A stretch of 64,000 nucleotides of DNA from Microbacterium terricola (GTDB lineage: Bacteria; Actinomycetota; Actinomycetes; Actinomycetales; Microbacteriaceae), in the NCBI RefSeq assembly GCF_027943945.1, contig NZ_AP027141.1, forward strand, positions 2,232,001 to 2,296,000, written 5' to 3'. Shown in pieces: positions 50,420 through 58,428 of the stretch. The notes under the pieces were generated by a model. It saw only the letters and a list, made by a program, of their open reading frames with translations, did not search any database and was not told the DNA's origin. The first letter of the stretch is position 1. The number at the start of each line of letters is the position of its first letter. The position numbers and the translations under genes are program-made.

Positions 50420-50812
50420 TCAGTCCTTCGGCGTCTCGATGATGACGGTCGTGGCCTTCACGACGGCGACGGCGAGCGACCCCACCTCGAGGGCGAGCTC
50501 GCGCACCGCCTCGGCCGACATCAGCGAGACGACGCGGTGCGGCCCCGCCTGCAGGTCGACCTGCGCCATCACGCCGTCCACCTGGAGGCGCGTGACGATG
50601 CCCACGAACCGGTTGCGTGCGCTGGAGAGCACGTCCCCCGGGACGGGCGGCGCGCTGGCCAGTTCCACGGCGCGCGCCGCCAGGGCCTCGCCAGGGATCT
50701 GCACAGGGGCCGAGTCGATGACGGGCAGGGCGCCCTGGTCGACCCACCGCCGGACGGTGTCGTCGGAGACGCCGAGCAGCCGGGCGGCCTCCGAGATGCG
50801 GTAGCTGGGCAT
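50420..50812 (-). CDS. HTH protein with Mop (molybdate-binding) domain
   Basis: The 130-residue protein joins a MerR/excisionase-like helix-turn-helix (YRISEAARLLGVSDDTVRRWVDQG, about 4-27) to a TOBE/Mop domain that begins with the classic SARNRFVGIV (about 64-73) and ends VVKATTVIIE. Mop domains bind molybdate or tungstate as oligomers. As the first gene of the mod operon it is well placed to be a molybdate-responsive regulator. The ATG lies seven bases after TAGTTT. Confidence 0.87.
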   Translation of the reverse strand: MPSYRISEAARLLGVSDDTVRRWVDQGALPVIDSAPVQIPGEALAARAVELASAPPVPGDVLSSARNRFVGIVTRLQVDGVMAQVDLQAGPHRVVSLMSAEAVRELALEVGSLAVAVVKATTVIIETPKD

Positions 50813-50819
50813 GACTTCG

Positions 50820-50825
50820 AAACTA
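50820..50825 (-). promoter_or_regulatory. Leaderless-type -10 (TAGTTT) of the mod operon
   Basis: TAGTTT on the minus strand, seven bases, then the ATG at 50812. The divergent moeB-like gene has its own element about 100 bases away. Confidence 0.45.
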
Positions 50826-50922
50826 GCACCGCGATTGCGGGGTTTTCACTGCCATTCCTCCGCATCTGCGTCGCCGCATTGCGCGCAAGGTAATCGGAAC
50901 GCCCCGGTCCCGAGGCCGCACC

Positions 50923-50928
50923 TACGCT
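50923..50928 (+). promoter_or_regulatory. Leaderless-type -10 (TACGCT) of the moe/moa operon
   Basis: TACGCT, GGTGCC, then ATG 50935 on the plus strand. It would drive the seven-gene Mo-cofactor operon to 54946. Confidence 0.5.
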
Positions 50929-50934
50929 GGTGCC

Positions 50935-52047
50935 ATGTCTTTCCCGCCGCTCGTCGAGCCGGTGCCCGCGCTCTCGGCGACCGAGGCCACGCGCACGGCC
51001 CGGCACCGTTCCCTGGCGGGCCTCGGCGAGGTCGGCCAGCGCCGACTGCGCGCCGCGCATGTCGCGATCGTGGGCGCCGGTGGCCTCGGCTCGCCCGCCG
51101 TGCTCGCGCTCGCTGCCGCCGGTGTCGGCACCCTCACCGTCATCGACGACGACACGGTCGAGATCACCAACCTGCAGCGTCAGGTCATGCATCGACACGA
51201 GGACGTCGGCGCGCGCAAGGTCGACAGCGCCGTCCGGGTCGCGGCGGACCTCGCCCCCGAGACCACAGTTCTCCCCATCGCGGAGCGCCTCGACGGCGCC
51301 AATGCCGTCGACCTCCTTGCCGGCGCCGACATCGTCCTCGACGGCAGCGACTCGTTCGCCACCCGCGCTGCCGTCGCCGCCGCGTGCGAGCGGCTCCGCG
51401 TCCCCCTGGTCTGGGGCACGGTGCAGGAGTTCGGCGCGCAGCTCACCGTGTTCTGGTCGGCGCCGCCCGCCGGGGTCGATCCCGTCGTGCTGTCCGACCT
51501 GTACCCGCCCGCGACCGTCGGCGAGCCGCCCTCGTGCGCCGCCGTCGGAGTGCTCGGCGCCCTCTGCCTGCAGGTCGGCGCCCTCATGGCCACCGAGGCG
51601 GTCAAGCTCATCGCCGGCATCGGCGAGCCGCTCCTCGGTCGCGTCCTGCTCATCGACGCCCTGCGCGCCCGCCAGAGCGAGGTGCCGCTGCGCGCGGCGG
51701 CGACGACGGGGGCGCCGCTCGAGATCGCCGCCACGGATGCTGCGGCCCCCCGCATCCCCGAAGTGACGCCCGGTGCGCTGACCGACGACGCGGTGCTCGT
51801 CGACGTCCGCGAGGCCCATGAGGTCGCCGGCGGGGTGATCCCGGGATCGCGGCATGTGCCGCTCGCCGACCTCCTGGCCGACCCGCGCGCGCTGAGCCCC
51901 CTCACCGCGGACGGTCCCCTCGTGATCGTGTGCCAGGTGGGCGTACGCGCCGCGCGCGCGGCCCGGGCACTGCACGACGTCGGCATCGACGCATCCGTCC
52001 TCGCCGGCGGCATGGATGCGTGGAGCGCCGACGGAGTGCGGGCGTGA
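50935..52047 (+). CDS. moeB: ThiF/MoeB-type adenylyltransferase with rhodanese domain
   Basis: The 370-residue protein has an E1-like domain with RHRSLAGLGEVGQRRL, the nucleotide loop VGAGGLGSPAV (about 44-54), NLQRQVMH and DGSDSFATR, plus a candidate catalytic Cys201 (PPSCAAVG). A C-terminal rhodanese domain (about 285-370) carries Cys333 in CQVGVR. It would adenylate the C-terminal Gly of MoaD and supply sulfur, as MoeZ/MOCS3 do. The CxxC pairs that hold zinc in E. coli MoeB are absent. The stop overlaps moeA (GTGA). Confidence 0.87.
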   Translation: MSFPPLVEPVPALSATEATRTARHRSLAGLGEVGQRRLRAAHVAIVGAGGLGSPAVLALAAAGVGTLTVIDDDTVEITNLQRQVMHRHEDVGARKVDSAVRVAADLAPETTVLPIAERLDGANAVDLLAGADIVLDGSDSFATRAAVAAACERLRVPLVWGTVQEFGAQLTVFWSAPPAGVDPVVLSDLYPPATVGEPPSCAAVGVLGALCLQVGALMATEAVKLIAGIGEPLLGRVLLIDALRARQSEVPLRAAATTGAPLEIAATDAAAPRIPEVTPGALTDDAVLVDVREAHEVAGGVIPGSRHVPLADLLADPRALSPLTADGPLVIVCQVGVRAARAARALHDVGIDASVLAGGMDAWSADGVRA

Positions 52048-53288
52048 GCCCGCTGCGCTCCGTCGAGGAGCAGCTCGCGGTCGTGCTCGCGCGGGTGACG
52101 CCCGTGGCGGTCGACGAGGTGCCCCTGCACGAGGCCCGCGGACGGACCCTCCGTGCGCCGGTGCGGGCTGCCGTGGACATCCCCGTCTTCGACAACTCGG
52201 CGATGGACGGCTTCGCGGTCCGGTACGACGACGTCGCCGCCGCGTCCGCGGACGCGTCCACCCGCCTCACGGTCGTCGCCGATCTGCCCGCGGGCACGCC
52301 GCTCGATCCGCCGCTCGCGGCCGGTGAGGCCGCCCGCATCATGACCGGCTCGCCCGTGCCGACGGCGGCCGACGCGATCGTGCCGTTCGAGGACACGGCG
52401 GCGGGGCTCGCCGATTCGCTCGGCGTCATCGAGGTCGTGCGGGCGCCGCGGCAGCGCGGCGCCCACATCCGACGCCAGGGCGATGACGTCGTCGTCGGCG
52501 ACGAGCTGCTGCCGGCGGGTGTTCTGCTCGGCCCCCTGCAGCTGTCGGCGGCCGCGGCGGCCGGTGTCGCGATGGTGACGGTGGCGCGTGCGCCGCGCGT
52601 GGCCGTCGTCTCCACCGGCTCGGAGCTCGTGCCCCCGGGCACTCCGCTCGTGCACGGGCAGATCCCGGAGTCCAACAGCGAGCTGCTCGCCGGGCTCGCC
52701 CTCGCCGCGGGCGCCGTCGTGACCCGTCAGGCGACGGTCGACGACGAGGGCACCGGGCTCACCGCGCTGCTCGACGAGCTCACGACCGGTGCGGATCCGG
52801 TCGATGCGGTGGTGCTCTCGGGTGGTGTGAGCGCCGGTGCGTACGAGGTCGTGAAGAACAGCCTCGCCGCCACCATGGAGTTCACCACGGTGGCCATGCA
52901 GCCGGGCAAGCCGCAGGGCTTCGGAGCGACGCCGGGCGGGGTGCTGCTCTTCGGGCTCCCGGGCAACCCGGTCAGCGCGGCCGTCTCGTTCGAGGTGTTC
53001 GTGCGCCCTGCTCTGCTCGCGATGCAGGGCAGGGCCGACCTGCACCGGGCGGTGCTGCGCCTGCCCGCCGGAGCAACATGGCGTACCCCGCCCGGACGCC
53101 GCCAGTATCTCCCCGCGGTCATCGACCGCACGGACCCGGCGCGGTGGACCGTGGCGCCCGCGACGGCCGGCGGGTCCGGCTCGCACCTGGCCGGCGGCCT
53201 CGCCCGCGCCGAGGCGTGGGCGGTCATCGCCGCAGAGGTCGAGGCGGTCGCGGTCGGCGATCTGGTCGATGTCATGCTGATGTCATGA
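52044..53288 (+). CDS. moeA: Molybdopterin molybdenumtransferase MoeA
   Basis: The 414-residue protein starts at GTG 52044. It has FDNSAMDGFAVR (about 48-59), RIMTGSPVP, DVVVGDELLP, VVSTGSELV, PESNSELL, LSGGVSAGAYE and the nucleotide loop GLPGNPVSAAVSFE. MoeA inserts molybdate into adenylylated molybdopterin made by MogA. Overlaps: moeB-like gene upstream and moaC downstream (ATGA). Confidence 0.95.
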   Translation: MSPLRSVEEQLAVVLARVTPVAVDEVPLHEARGRTLRAPVRAAVDIPVFDNSAMDGFAVRYDDVAAASADASTRLTVVADLPAGTPLDPPLAAGEAARIMTGSPVPTAADAIVPFEDTAAGLADSLGVIEVVRAPRQRGAHIRRQGDDVVVGDELLPAGVLLGPLQLSAAAAAGVAMVTVARAPRVAVVSTGSELVPPGTPLVHGQIPESNSELLAGLALAAGAVVTRQATVDDEGTGLTALLDELTTGADPVDAVVLSGGVSAGAYEVVKNSLAATMEFTTVAMQPGKPQGFGATPGGVLLFGLPGNPVSAAVSFEVFVRPALLAMQGRADLHRAVLRLPAGATWRTPPGRRQYLPAVIDRTDPARWTVAPATAGGSGSHLAGGLARAEAWAVIAAEVEAVAVGDLVDVMLMS

Positions 53289-53761
53289 GCTTCACCCATC
53301 TCGATGCGGACGGGCACGCCCGCATGGTCGACGTCACCGACAAGCAGCCGACGGTGCGCGCCGCCACCGCGCGCGGATTCGTCCGCTGCGCCCCCGACGT
53401 CGTCGCCGCGCTCCGCGACGGATCGGTGCCCAAGGGCGATGTGCTCGCCGTGGCCCGCATCTCGGGGATCCAGGCAGCCAAGCGCACTCCCGAGCTGCTT
53501 CCCCTCGCCCACGTGATCGGCGTGCACGGCGCGACCGTCGACCTGCGCATCGAGGACGCGGGCGTATGGATCGAGGCCACCGTTCGCACGGCTGATCGCA
53601 CGGGCGTGGAGATGGAGGCGCTCACCGCGGTCTCCGTCGCCGCCCTCGCCATCGTCGACATGGTGAAGGGGCTCGACAAGGCCACGGCCATCGAGAACGT
53701 GCGGATCGTCTCGAAGTCCGGCGGGAAGAGCGGCGACTGGACGCGCCCAGACGAGTCGTGA
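53285..53761 (+). CDS. moaC: Cyclic pyranopterin monophosphate synthase MoaC
   Basis: The 158-residue protein has HARMVDVTDKQPTVRAA (about 11-27), GIQAAKRTPELLPLAHVI (about 62-79; Lys and His of the active site), GVEMEALTAVSVAALAIVDMVK (read at about 109-130) and KSGGKSGDW at the end. It converts 3',8-cyclo-GTP from MoaA into cyclic pyranopterin monophosphate. The stop overlaps the next GTG start. Confidence 0.95.
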   Translation: MSFTHLDADGHARMVDVTDKQPTVRAATARGFVRCAPDVVAALRDGSVPKGDVLAVARISGIQAAKRTPELLPLAHVIGVHGATVDLRIEDAGVWIEATVRTADRTGVEMEALTAVSVAALAIVDMVKGLDKATAIENVRIVSKSGGKSGDWTRPDES

Positions 53762-54447
53762 CCGCCGCCAACCCCTCGCGCTACGGCGCCGTCCTGCTCG
53801 CCGGTGGCCGCGCCACCCGGATGGGAGGCGCCCCCAAGCCCTTCCTCGACATCGCCGGACGCTCGATGCTCCACCGGGCGATCGACGCGGTCTCACTCGC
53901 CGGCGCGCAGCCCCTCACGATCGTCGGCGAGGAGCCCGCCTCGTTCGATTCCGGCGGCGCCGCCGTCGAGTGGGTCCGTGAGCACCCGCCGTTCAGCGGC
54001 CCGGCGGCGGCGATCGTCGCCGCGCTCCGGCACTGGAGGAGCCCGGCCGGGCAGTCGCCGCCGGCGCGCGGGGATGCGGCAGCGACCGACGTCGCCCTCC
54101 CGCTGTGGACCTTCGTCCTCGCATGCGACCTCCCCCGCGTGGACCTCGCCGTCCGGCAGCTGCGTGACGACAGCATGCTCCTGCCCTCCGACACCGAGGG
54201 GATCTGCTTCGCGGACGCCTCCGGCCGCCCGCAGTGGCTCACCGGCATGTACCGCACCGATGCGCTGTGGCGGTCAGCATCCGCTCTCCCCGACGGCGGG
54301 CGGGACGCGCCGGTGCGCACGCTTCTCGACGACCTGGCGATCGCGGTCGTCCGCGATGAGCGCGGAGCCGCCCAGGATGTCGACACGTGGGAGGATCTGA
54401 ACCGAGCCCGCGGCGCGGCCGCGGCGTCGTCCGAGGAGCAGCGATGA
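53758..54447 (+). CDS. mobA: Molybdenum cofactor guanylyltransferase-like NTP transferase
   Basis: The 229-residue protein begins at GTG 53758 with the NTP-transferase loop LLAGGRATRMGGAPKPFLDI (about 13-32), then ACDLPRVD (metal-binding Asp) and TGMYRTDAL. These fit MobA-type transferases that attach GMP (or CMP) to molybdopterin to form the dinucleotide cofactor. The FdhF-type enzyme downstream would need bis-MGD. The stop overlaps the DUF6457 gene (ATGA). Confidence 0.88.
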   Translation: MTAANPSRYGAVLLAGGRATRMGGAPKPFLDIAGRSMLHRAIDAVSLAGAQPLTIVGEEPASFDSGGAAVEWVREHPPFSGPAAAIVAALRHWRSPAGQSPPARGDAAATDVALPLWTFVLACDLPRVDLAVRQLRDDSMLLPSDTEGICFADASGRPQWLTGMYRTDALWRSASALPDGGRDAPVRTLLDDLAIAVVRDERGAAQDVDTWEDLNRARGAAAASSEEQR

Positions 54448-54713
54448 GCGAGCCGTCCCGCACCCTTCCGCCCGAGGCTCTGGATGCGTGGGCGCAGGCG
54501 CTCCGCGACCGCTTCGACCTCGCCCCCGAAGACGTGCCGATCGCCCTCGTGCTCGATCTGGCGCGCGACGTGGCGAACGGCGTCGCCCGCCCCGCCGCCC
54601 CGTTCAGCGCGTTCGTGGCCGGCCTCGTCGCCGGGCGTGCGGGCGGCACCCCCGAGCAGGTGCGCGCGGCCGTGGCCGCCGTCACCGAGCTGGCCGACGG
54701 CTGGCAGGCGTGA
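54444..54713 (+). CDS. DUF6457 domain protein in the Mo-cofactor operon
   Basis: The 89-residue helical protein (EALDAWAQALRDRF, IALVLDLARDVANGVARPAAPFSAFVAGL, PEQVRAAVAAVTELADGW) resembles the DUF6457 family, usually next to or fused with MobA in actinobacteria. It overlaps mobA by four bases and moaD by one, so strict co-translation is likely. Its place suggests an accessory role in cofactor nucleotide attachment or transfer. No catalytic residues stand out. Confidence 0.75.
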   Translation: MSEPSRTLPPEALDAWAQALRDRFDLAPEDVPIALVLDLARDVANGVARPAAPFSAFVAGLVAGRAGGTPEQVRAAVAAVTELADGWQA

Positions 54714-54946
54714 TGGCGCACGTGCGGTACTTCGCCGCGGCACAGGAGGCGACCGGACGCGACAGCGAGCGCCGCACCGAGGCGACCCTCGGAGACCTGC
54801 GCGCCGCGGTCACCGCCGAGTACCCGGCGCTCGGCGGCATCCTGCCCCGCTGCGCGGTGCTCGTGGCCGGCGCACGCGTCGACGACGATGCGCCGCTGAC
54901 CGCGGACACGCTCGTCGACGTGCTCCCGCCGTTCGCGGGCGGGTGA
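54713..54946 (+). CDS. moaD: Molybdopterin synthase small subunit MoaD
   Basis: The 77-residue ubiquitin-like protein starts MAHVRYFAAAQEATG and ends VLPPFAGG. The C-terminal Gly-Gly becomes the thiocarboxylate that gives sulfur to cPMP, together with MoaE. It starts at the TGATG overlap with the DUF6457 gene and is the last gene of this operon. Confidence 0.92.
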   Translation: MAHVRYFAAAQEATGRDSERRTEATLGDLRAAVTAEYPALGGILPRCAVLVAGARVDDDAPLTADTLVDVLPPFAGG

Positions 54947-54968
54947 CCGGGCTGACGGCGCGGAGCCG

Positions 54969-55394
54969 CTAGCCGCCGAGGCCCTTCCAGGCCGTCGTGC
55001 CGTCCGCCTCGACCTGCCGCTTCCACACCGGCAGCTCGACCTTGATCGCCTCGATGAGCGCGCGGCACACCTCGAACGCCTCCGCGCGGTGCGACGACGC
55101 CACCGCGATCACCACGGCGGCGTCGCCCACCGCGAGCCGGCCGATCCGGTGCGAGACGGCGACGAGCGCGGCGGTGTCGCCGAGGGCGCGCTCCGCGACC
55201 TCGCGCAGCACGCGAGCCGCGTCGGGGTGCGCGGAGTACTCGAGGGCGACCACGGCGGTCGCCGCATCCGGATCATGATCGCGCACCCGGCCGACGAACG
55301 TGGTCTCCGCGCCCATCGCCGCATCGTCGACGGCGCGCAGGTGGGCGTCGAGGTCGAGCGGCTCCTCGCTGATCTCGGCGAGCACGACGCCCAT
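54969..55394 (-). CDS. moaE: Molybdopterin synthase catalytic subunit MoaE
   Basis: The 141-residue protein has AETTFVGRVRDHDPD (about 29-43), LEYSAHPDAA, SHRIGRLAVGDAAVVIAVASSHRAEAF in two parts and the active-site segment AIKVELPVWKRQ (about 116-127) with conserved lysines. With MoaD it makes molybdopterin from cPMP. It is convergent to moaD (22-base gap) and shares one base with the mogA stop upstream, so it is expressed from the mogA promoter. Confidence 0.94.
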   Translation of the reverse strand: MGVVLAEISEEPLDLDAHLRAVDDAAMGAETTFVGRVRDHDPDAATAVVALEYSAHPDAARVLREVAERALGDTAALVAVSHRIGRLAVGDAAVVIAVASSHRAEAFEVCRALIEAIKVELPVWKRQVEADGTTAWKGLGG

Positions 55395-55885
55395 CAGTGG
55401 TCGCCTCCACCGAGCTGGTCGATGACGTGGCGCGCGACGGACAGCACCACAGGGATGCCGGAGATGACCGCCGCGGGTGACCCGGGCAGGTTGACCACGA
55501 GGGCCCCGCCCCTGCCCTCATCGACGTCGACCACGCCGGACAGTCCGCGCGACAGCATCCCGGCCGGCTTCTCGGCCGCTCCCAGGCGGCGGAGCTCGTC
55601 CGCGATGCCTGGAAGGTCTCGGGTGAGCACGCGCGCGGTGCCCTCGGGCGTGCGGTCCCTGGGCCCGACGCCGGTGCCTCCGGTCGTGACGATCAGCCGC
55701 GCACCGGCGGCGAGCGCCGCGCGCAGGGCGGCCTCGACGCTGTCCGCGCCATCGGGCACGACGGTCGCCGTGTCGCAGGAGAATCCGGCGGCCTGCAGTG
55801 CGGCGACGGCGATCGGTCCGCCGGCGTCCTCGCGCTGCCCTGCGGCGGAGCGATCGGAGACCGTGATGACGGCGGCGCGGGTCAT
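55394..55885 (-). CDS. mogA: MogA/MoaB-type molybdopterin adenylyltransferase
   Basis: The 163-residue protein has ITVSDRSAAGQREDAGGP (about 7-24), VTTGGTGVGPRDRTPEG (about 85-101) and VNLPGSPAAV (about 132-141), the MoCF fold motifs. It adenylates molybdopterin before molybdate insertion by MoeA. The ATG follows TAGGCT by six bases. It forms a two-gene operon with moaE. Confidence 0.92.
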   Translation of the reverse strand: MTRAAVITVSDRSAAGQREDAGGPIAVAALQAAGFSCDTATVVPDGADSVEAALRAALAAGARLIVTTGGTGVGPRDRTPEGTARVLTRDLPGIADELRRLGAAEKPAGMLSRGLSGVVDVDEGRGGALVVNLPGSPAAVISGIPVVLSVARHVIDQLGGGDH

Positions 55886-55891
55886 GGCCTC

Positions 55892-55897
55892 AGCCTA
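55892..55897 (-). promoter_or_regulatory. Leaderless-type -10 (TAGGCT) of mogA-moaE
   Basis: TAGGCT on the minus strand, GAGGCC, then the ATG at 55885. Confidence 0.5.
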
Positions 55898-55912
55898 CTT
55901 TCGCGTGGGGGC

Positions 55913-58336
55913 TCAGCCGCGCCGCTCGAACCGGACCACGACGGACTTCGAGGTCGGCGTCCCCGAGACGTCGGCGACGGAGTCCAGGGGCACCAGCACG
56001 TTCGTCTCCGGGTAGTACGCCGCCGCGTTGCCGCGCGGGGTCTGGTACGCCACCAGCCGGAACGCCTCCGCGCGTCGCTCCTCGACGTGGCCGTCCCGCG
56101 CTGTCCACTCCGACACCAGGTCGACGACATCCCCCTCGGCGAAGCCGGCGTCGGAGATGTCGCGCGCGTGGACCAGCACGACCCGTCGCCCGCCGTGGAT
56201 GCCGCGGTAGCGGTCGTCCTTGCCGTAGATCGTGGTGTTGTACTGATCGTGGGAGCGGAGCGTCTGCAGCAGCACGCGCCCGCGCGGGATGCGCGGGTAC
56301 TCCAGCGGATTCGCGGTGAAATGCGCGAGCCCGTCGCTCGTGGCGAAGCTGCGGGTGTCGCGCGGGCCGTTCGGCAGGAAGAAGGTCCTGCCCTTGTCGA
56401 TGCGCTGCTCGTAGTCGTCGAACCCGGGGATCACCGCGGCGATGTGCGCGCGGATGAGCGCGTAGTCGCCCTCGAGCGCCGCCCAGTCCGCCCGTGGACG
56501 GCCCCCTTCGCGAGGACTTTCGGCGAATCGAGGAGTTTTCGCCGCCGCATCCTCCTCCGTTCGCCGATCCTCCTCACGAACGCCGGCCGCACCCTCGACG
56601 CCCGCACCCGCGACACCCCCGCCGAACACCCGCGCGCACAGGCGTGCGACGATCGCGACCTCGCTGAGCAGGTCGTCCGACGGCGGGGCCAGGCGGCCGC
56701 GCGACGAGTGCACCGCGCCCATGGAGTCCTCGACGGACACCCGCTGCTCCCGGCCGCCCCGGCGGTCGCGGTCGGTGCGGCCGAGTGCCGGCAGGATGAT
56801 GGCGCGGCGCCCCGTGACGGTGTGCGAGCGGTTCAGCTTCGTGGAGACCTGCACCGTGAGATCGACCGAGCGCACCGCGGCCTCGGTGACGCGGGTGTCG
56901 GGGGTGGCGCTGACGAAGTTGCCGCCCATGGCCATGAACACCCGGGTCCTGCCGTCGCGCATGGCCCGGATCGCCTCGACGACGTCGTACCCGTGCGCGC
57001 GGGGCGCGGTGAAGCCGAACTCGCGGTCGAGCGCGGCCAGGAACGCCTCGGACGGCTTCTCGTAGATGCCGACCGTGCGATCGCCCTGCACGTTCGAGTG
57101 CCCGCGCACGGGGCACACCCCCGCACCCGGCTTGCCGATGTTGCCCTGCAGCAGCAGGACGTTGACGACGTCGCGCAGCATGGGCACCGAGTGCTTGTGC
57201 TGGGTCAGCCCCATCGCCCAGCAGACGATCGTCGCCCGCGAGGCCCGCACCATCTCGGCCACGCGGCGCAGCGCGCTCTCCGGCACGCCGGTCGCCTCGA
57301 CGAGATCGCGCCAGGGCACGGCGGCGAGCTCCCGGGCATACTCCTCGAAGCCGGTGGTGTGCGCGGCGATGAACTCGTGGTCGATCGGGTCGGCCGACTC
57401 CCCGTCCGCAGAGGCCTCGAGCAGGTGCTTGCCGATCGCCTGGAACAGCGCCTGGTCGCCGCCGAGGCGGATCTGCACGAACTCGTCGGCGAGCTTCTGA
57501 CCGCCGAGCATCACGCCCTTGGGGGTCTGCGGATTCTCGAACCGCATCAGCCCCGCCTCCGGCAGCGGGTTGACGGCGATGATCTTCGCGCCGTTCTCCT
57601 TCGCCTTCTCGAGGGCCGACAGCATCCGCGGATGATTCGTGCCGGGGTTCTGGCCGGCGACGATCAGCAGCTCGGCCGTGTGGATGTCCTCGATCGACAC
57701 GGTGCCCTTGCCGATGCCGATCGTCTCGGTCAGCGCCGATCCGCTCGACTCGTGGCACATGTTCGAGCAGTCGGGCAGGTTGTTCGTGCCGATGCCACGC
57801 ACGAGCAGCTGGTACAGGAACGCCGCCTCGTTCGAGGTGCGGCCGGAGGTGTAGAAGGTCGACTCGTCGGGGTGGTCGAGGTCGCGCAGCGCCTCCGCGA
57901 CGACGTCGAGCGCGTCGTCCCACGCGATCGGCCGGTAGTGCGTCGCGCCCTCGTCCAGGATCATCGGATGCGTCAGCCGCCCCTGCTGCCCCAGCCACCA
58001 GTCGTCGTGGCCGGCGAGCTCCTCGACCGAGTGGCGCGCGAAGAAGTCGGGGCCGACCTGGCGGAGGGTCGCCTCCTCGGCGACCGCCTTCGCGCCGTTC
58101 TCGCAGAACTCGGCGGCGTGGCGCTTGTTCTCCTCGGGCCATGCGCATCCAGGGCAGTCGAAGCCGTCCTTCTGGTTGACCCGTATCAGCGTCTGCACGC
58201 TCCGCGCGACACCCATCTGCTGCTGCGAGATCTGCAGCGCGTGCAGCACGGCCGGCACCCCCACCGCGACCTTCTTCGGCCGGGTGACGCGCAGCGCGCT
58301 CTCGTCGATGTCGCGCTTCGGTGCCTTCGACGCCAT
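55913..58336 (-). CDS. FdhF/YdeP family molybdopterin oxidoreductase
   Basis: The 807-residue enzyme belongs to the YdeP-like branch of formate-dehydrogenase-type Mo proteins. Near the N-terminus Cys61-x2-Cys64 (FDCPGCAWPEE) and Cys78 are the candidate Fe-S ligands. Cofactor segments include YTSGRTSNEAAFLYQLL, NNLPDCSNMCHESSG and VAGQNPGTNHPRML, and a C-terminal molybdopterin-dinucleotide domain contains LRSHDQYNTTIYG. An unusual charged stretch lies at about residues 571-614. The substrate is unproven; formate is possible but members of this branch are poorly characterised. FdhD and the Mo-cofactor genes nearby fit its needs. The ATG follows TACGAT by six bases. Confidence 0.88.
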   Translation of the reverse strand: MASKAPKRDIDESALRVTRPKKVAVGVPAVLHALQISQQQMGVARSVQTLIRVNQKDGFDCPGCAWPEENKRHAAEFCENGAKAVAEEATLRQVGPDFFARHSVEELAGHDDWWLGQQGRLTHPMILDEGATHYRPIAWDDALDVVAEALRDLDHPDESTFYTSGRTSNEAAFLYQLLVRGIGTNNLPDCSNMCHESSGSALTETIGIGKGTVSIEDIHTAELLIVAGQNPGTNHPRMLSALEKAKENGAKIIAVNPLPEAGLMRFENPQTPKGVMLGGQKLADEFVQIRLGGDQALFQAIGKHLLEASADGESADPIDHEFIAAHTTGFEEYARELAAVPWRDLVEATGVPESALRRVAEMVRASRATIVCWAMGLTQHKHSVPMLRDVVNVLLLQGNIGKPGAGVCPVRGHSNVQGDRTVGIYEKPSEAFLAALDREFGFTAPRAHGYDVVEAIRAMRDGRTRVFMAMGGNFVSATPDTRVTEAAVRSVDLTVQVSTKLNRSHTVTGRRAIILPALGRTDRDRRGGREQRVSVEDSMGAVHSSRGRLAPPSDDLLSEVAIVARLCARVFGGGVAGAGVEGAAGVREEDRRTEEDAAAKTPRFAESPREGGRPRADWAALEGDYALIRAHIAAVIPGFDDYEQRIDKGRTFFLPNGPRDTRSFATSDGLAHFTANPLEYPRIPRGRVLLQTLRSHDQYNTTIYGKDDRYRGIHGGRRVVLVHARDISDAGFAEGDVVDLVSEWTARDGHVEERRAEAFRLVAYQTPRGNAAAYYPETNVLVPLDSVADVSGTPTSKSVVVRFERRG
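56490..56630 (-). repeat. Atypical in-frame insertion inside the FdhF/YdeP gene
   Basis: The coding strand here has two similar short units, CGAAAACTCCTCG and CGAAAGTCCTCG, spaced about 18 bases apart. It encodes a Gly/Glu/Arg-rich tract without the character of the flanking domain (GAGVEGAAGVREEDRRTEED, then KTPRFAESPREGG). The two units and locally AT-richer bases suggest a small repeat inserted in frame. Other copies were not seen elsewhere in this window. Confidence 0.4.
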
Positions 58337-58342
58337 GGACCG

Positions 58343-58348
58343 ATCGTA
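58343..58348 (-). promoter_or_regulatory. Leaderless-type -10 (TACGAT) of the FdhF/YdeP gene
   Basis: TACGAT on the minus strand, CGGTCC, then the ATG at 58336. Confidence 0.5.
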
Positions 58349-58428
58349 GGGCGGATGCGGTCGCCACCGGCGACCGGCGGCGTTCAGCTATGCGTGCGGC
58401 GACAGCATCCGCCCGCCCGTGGCATGGC

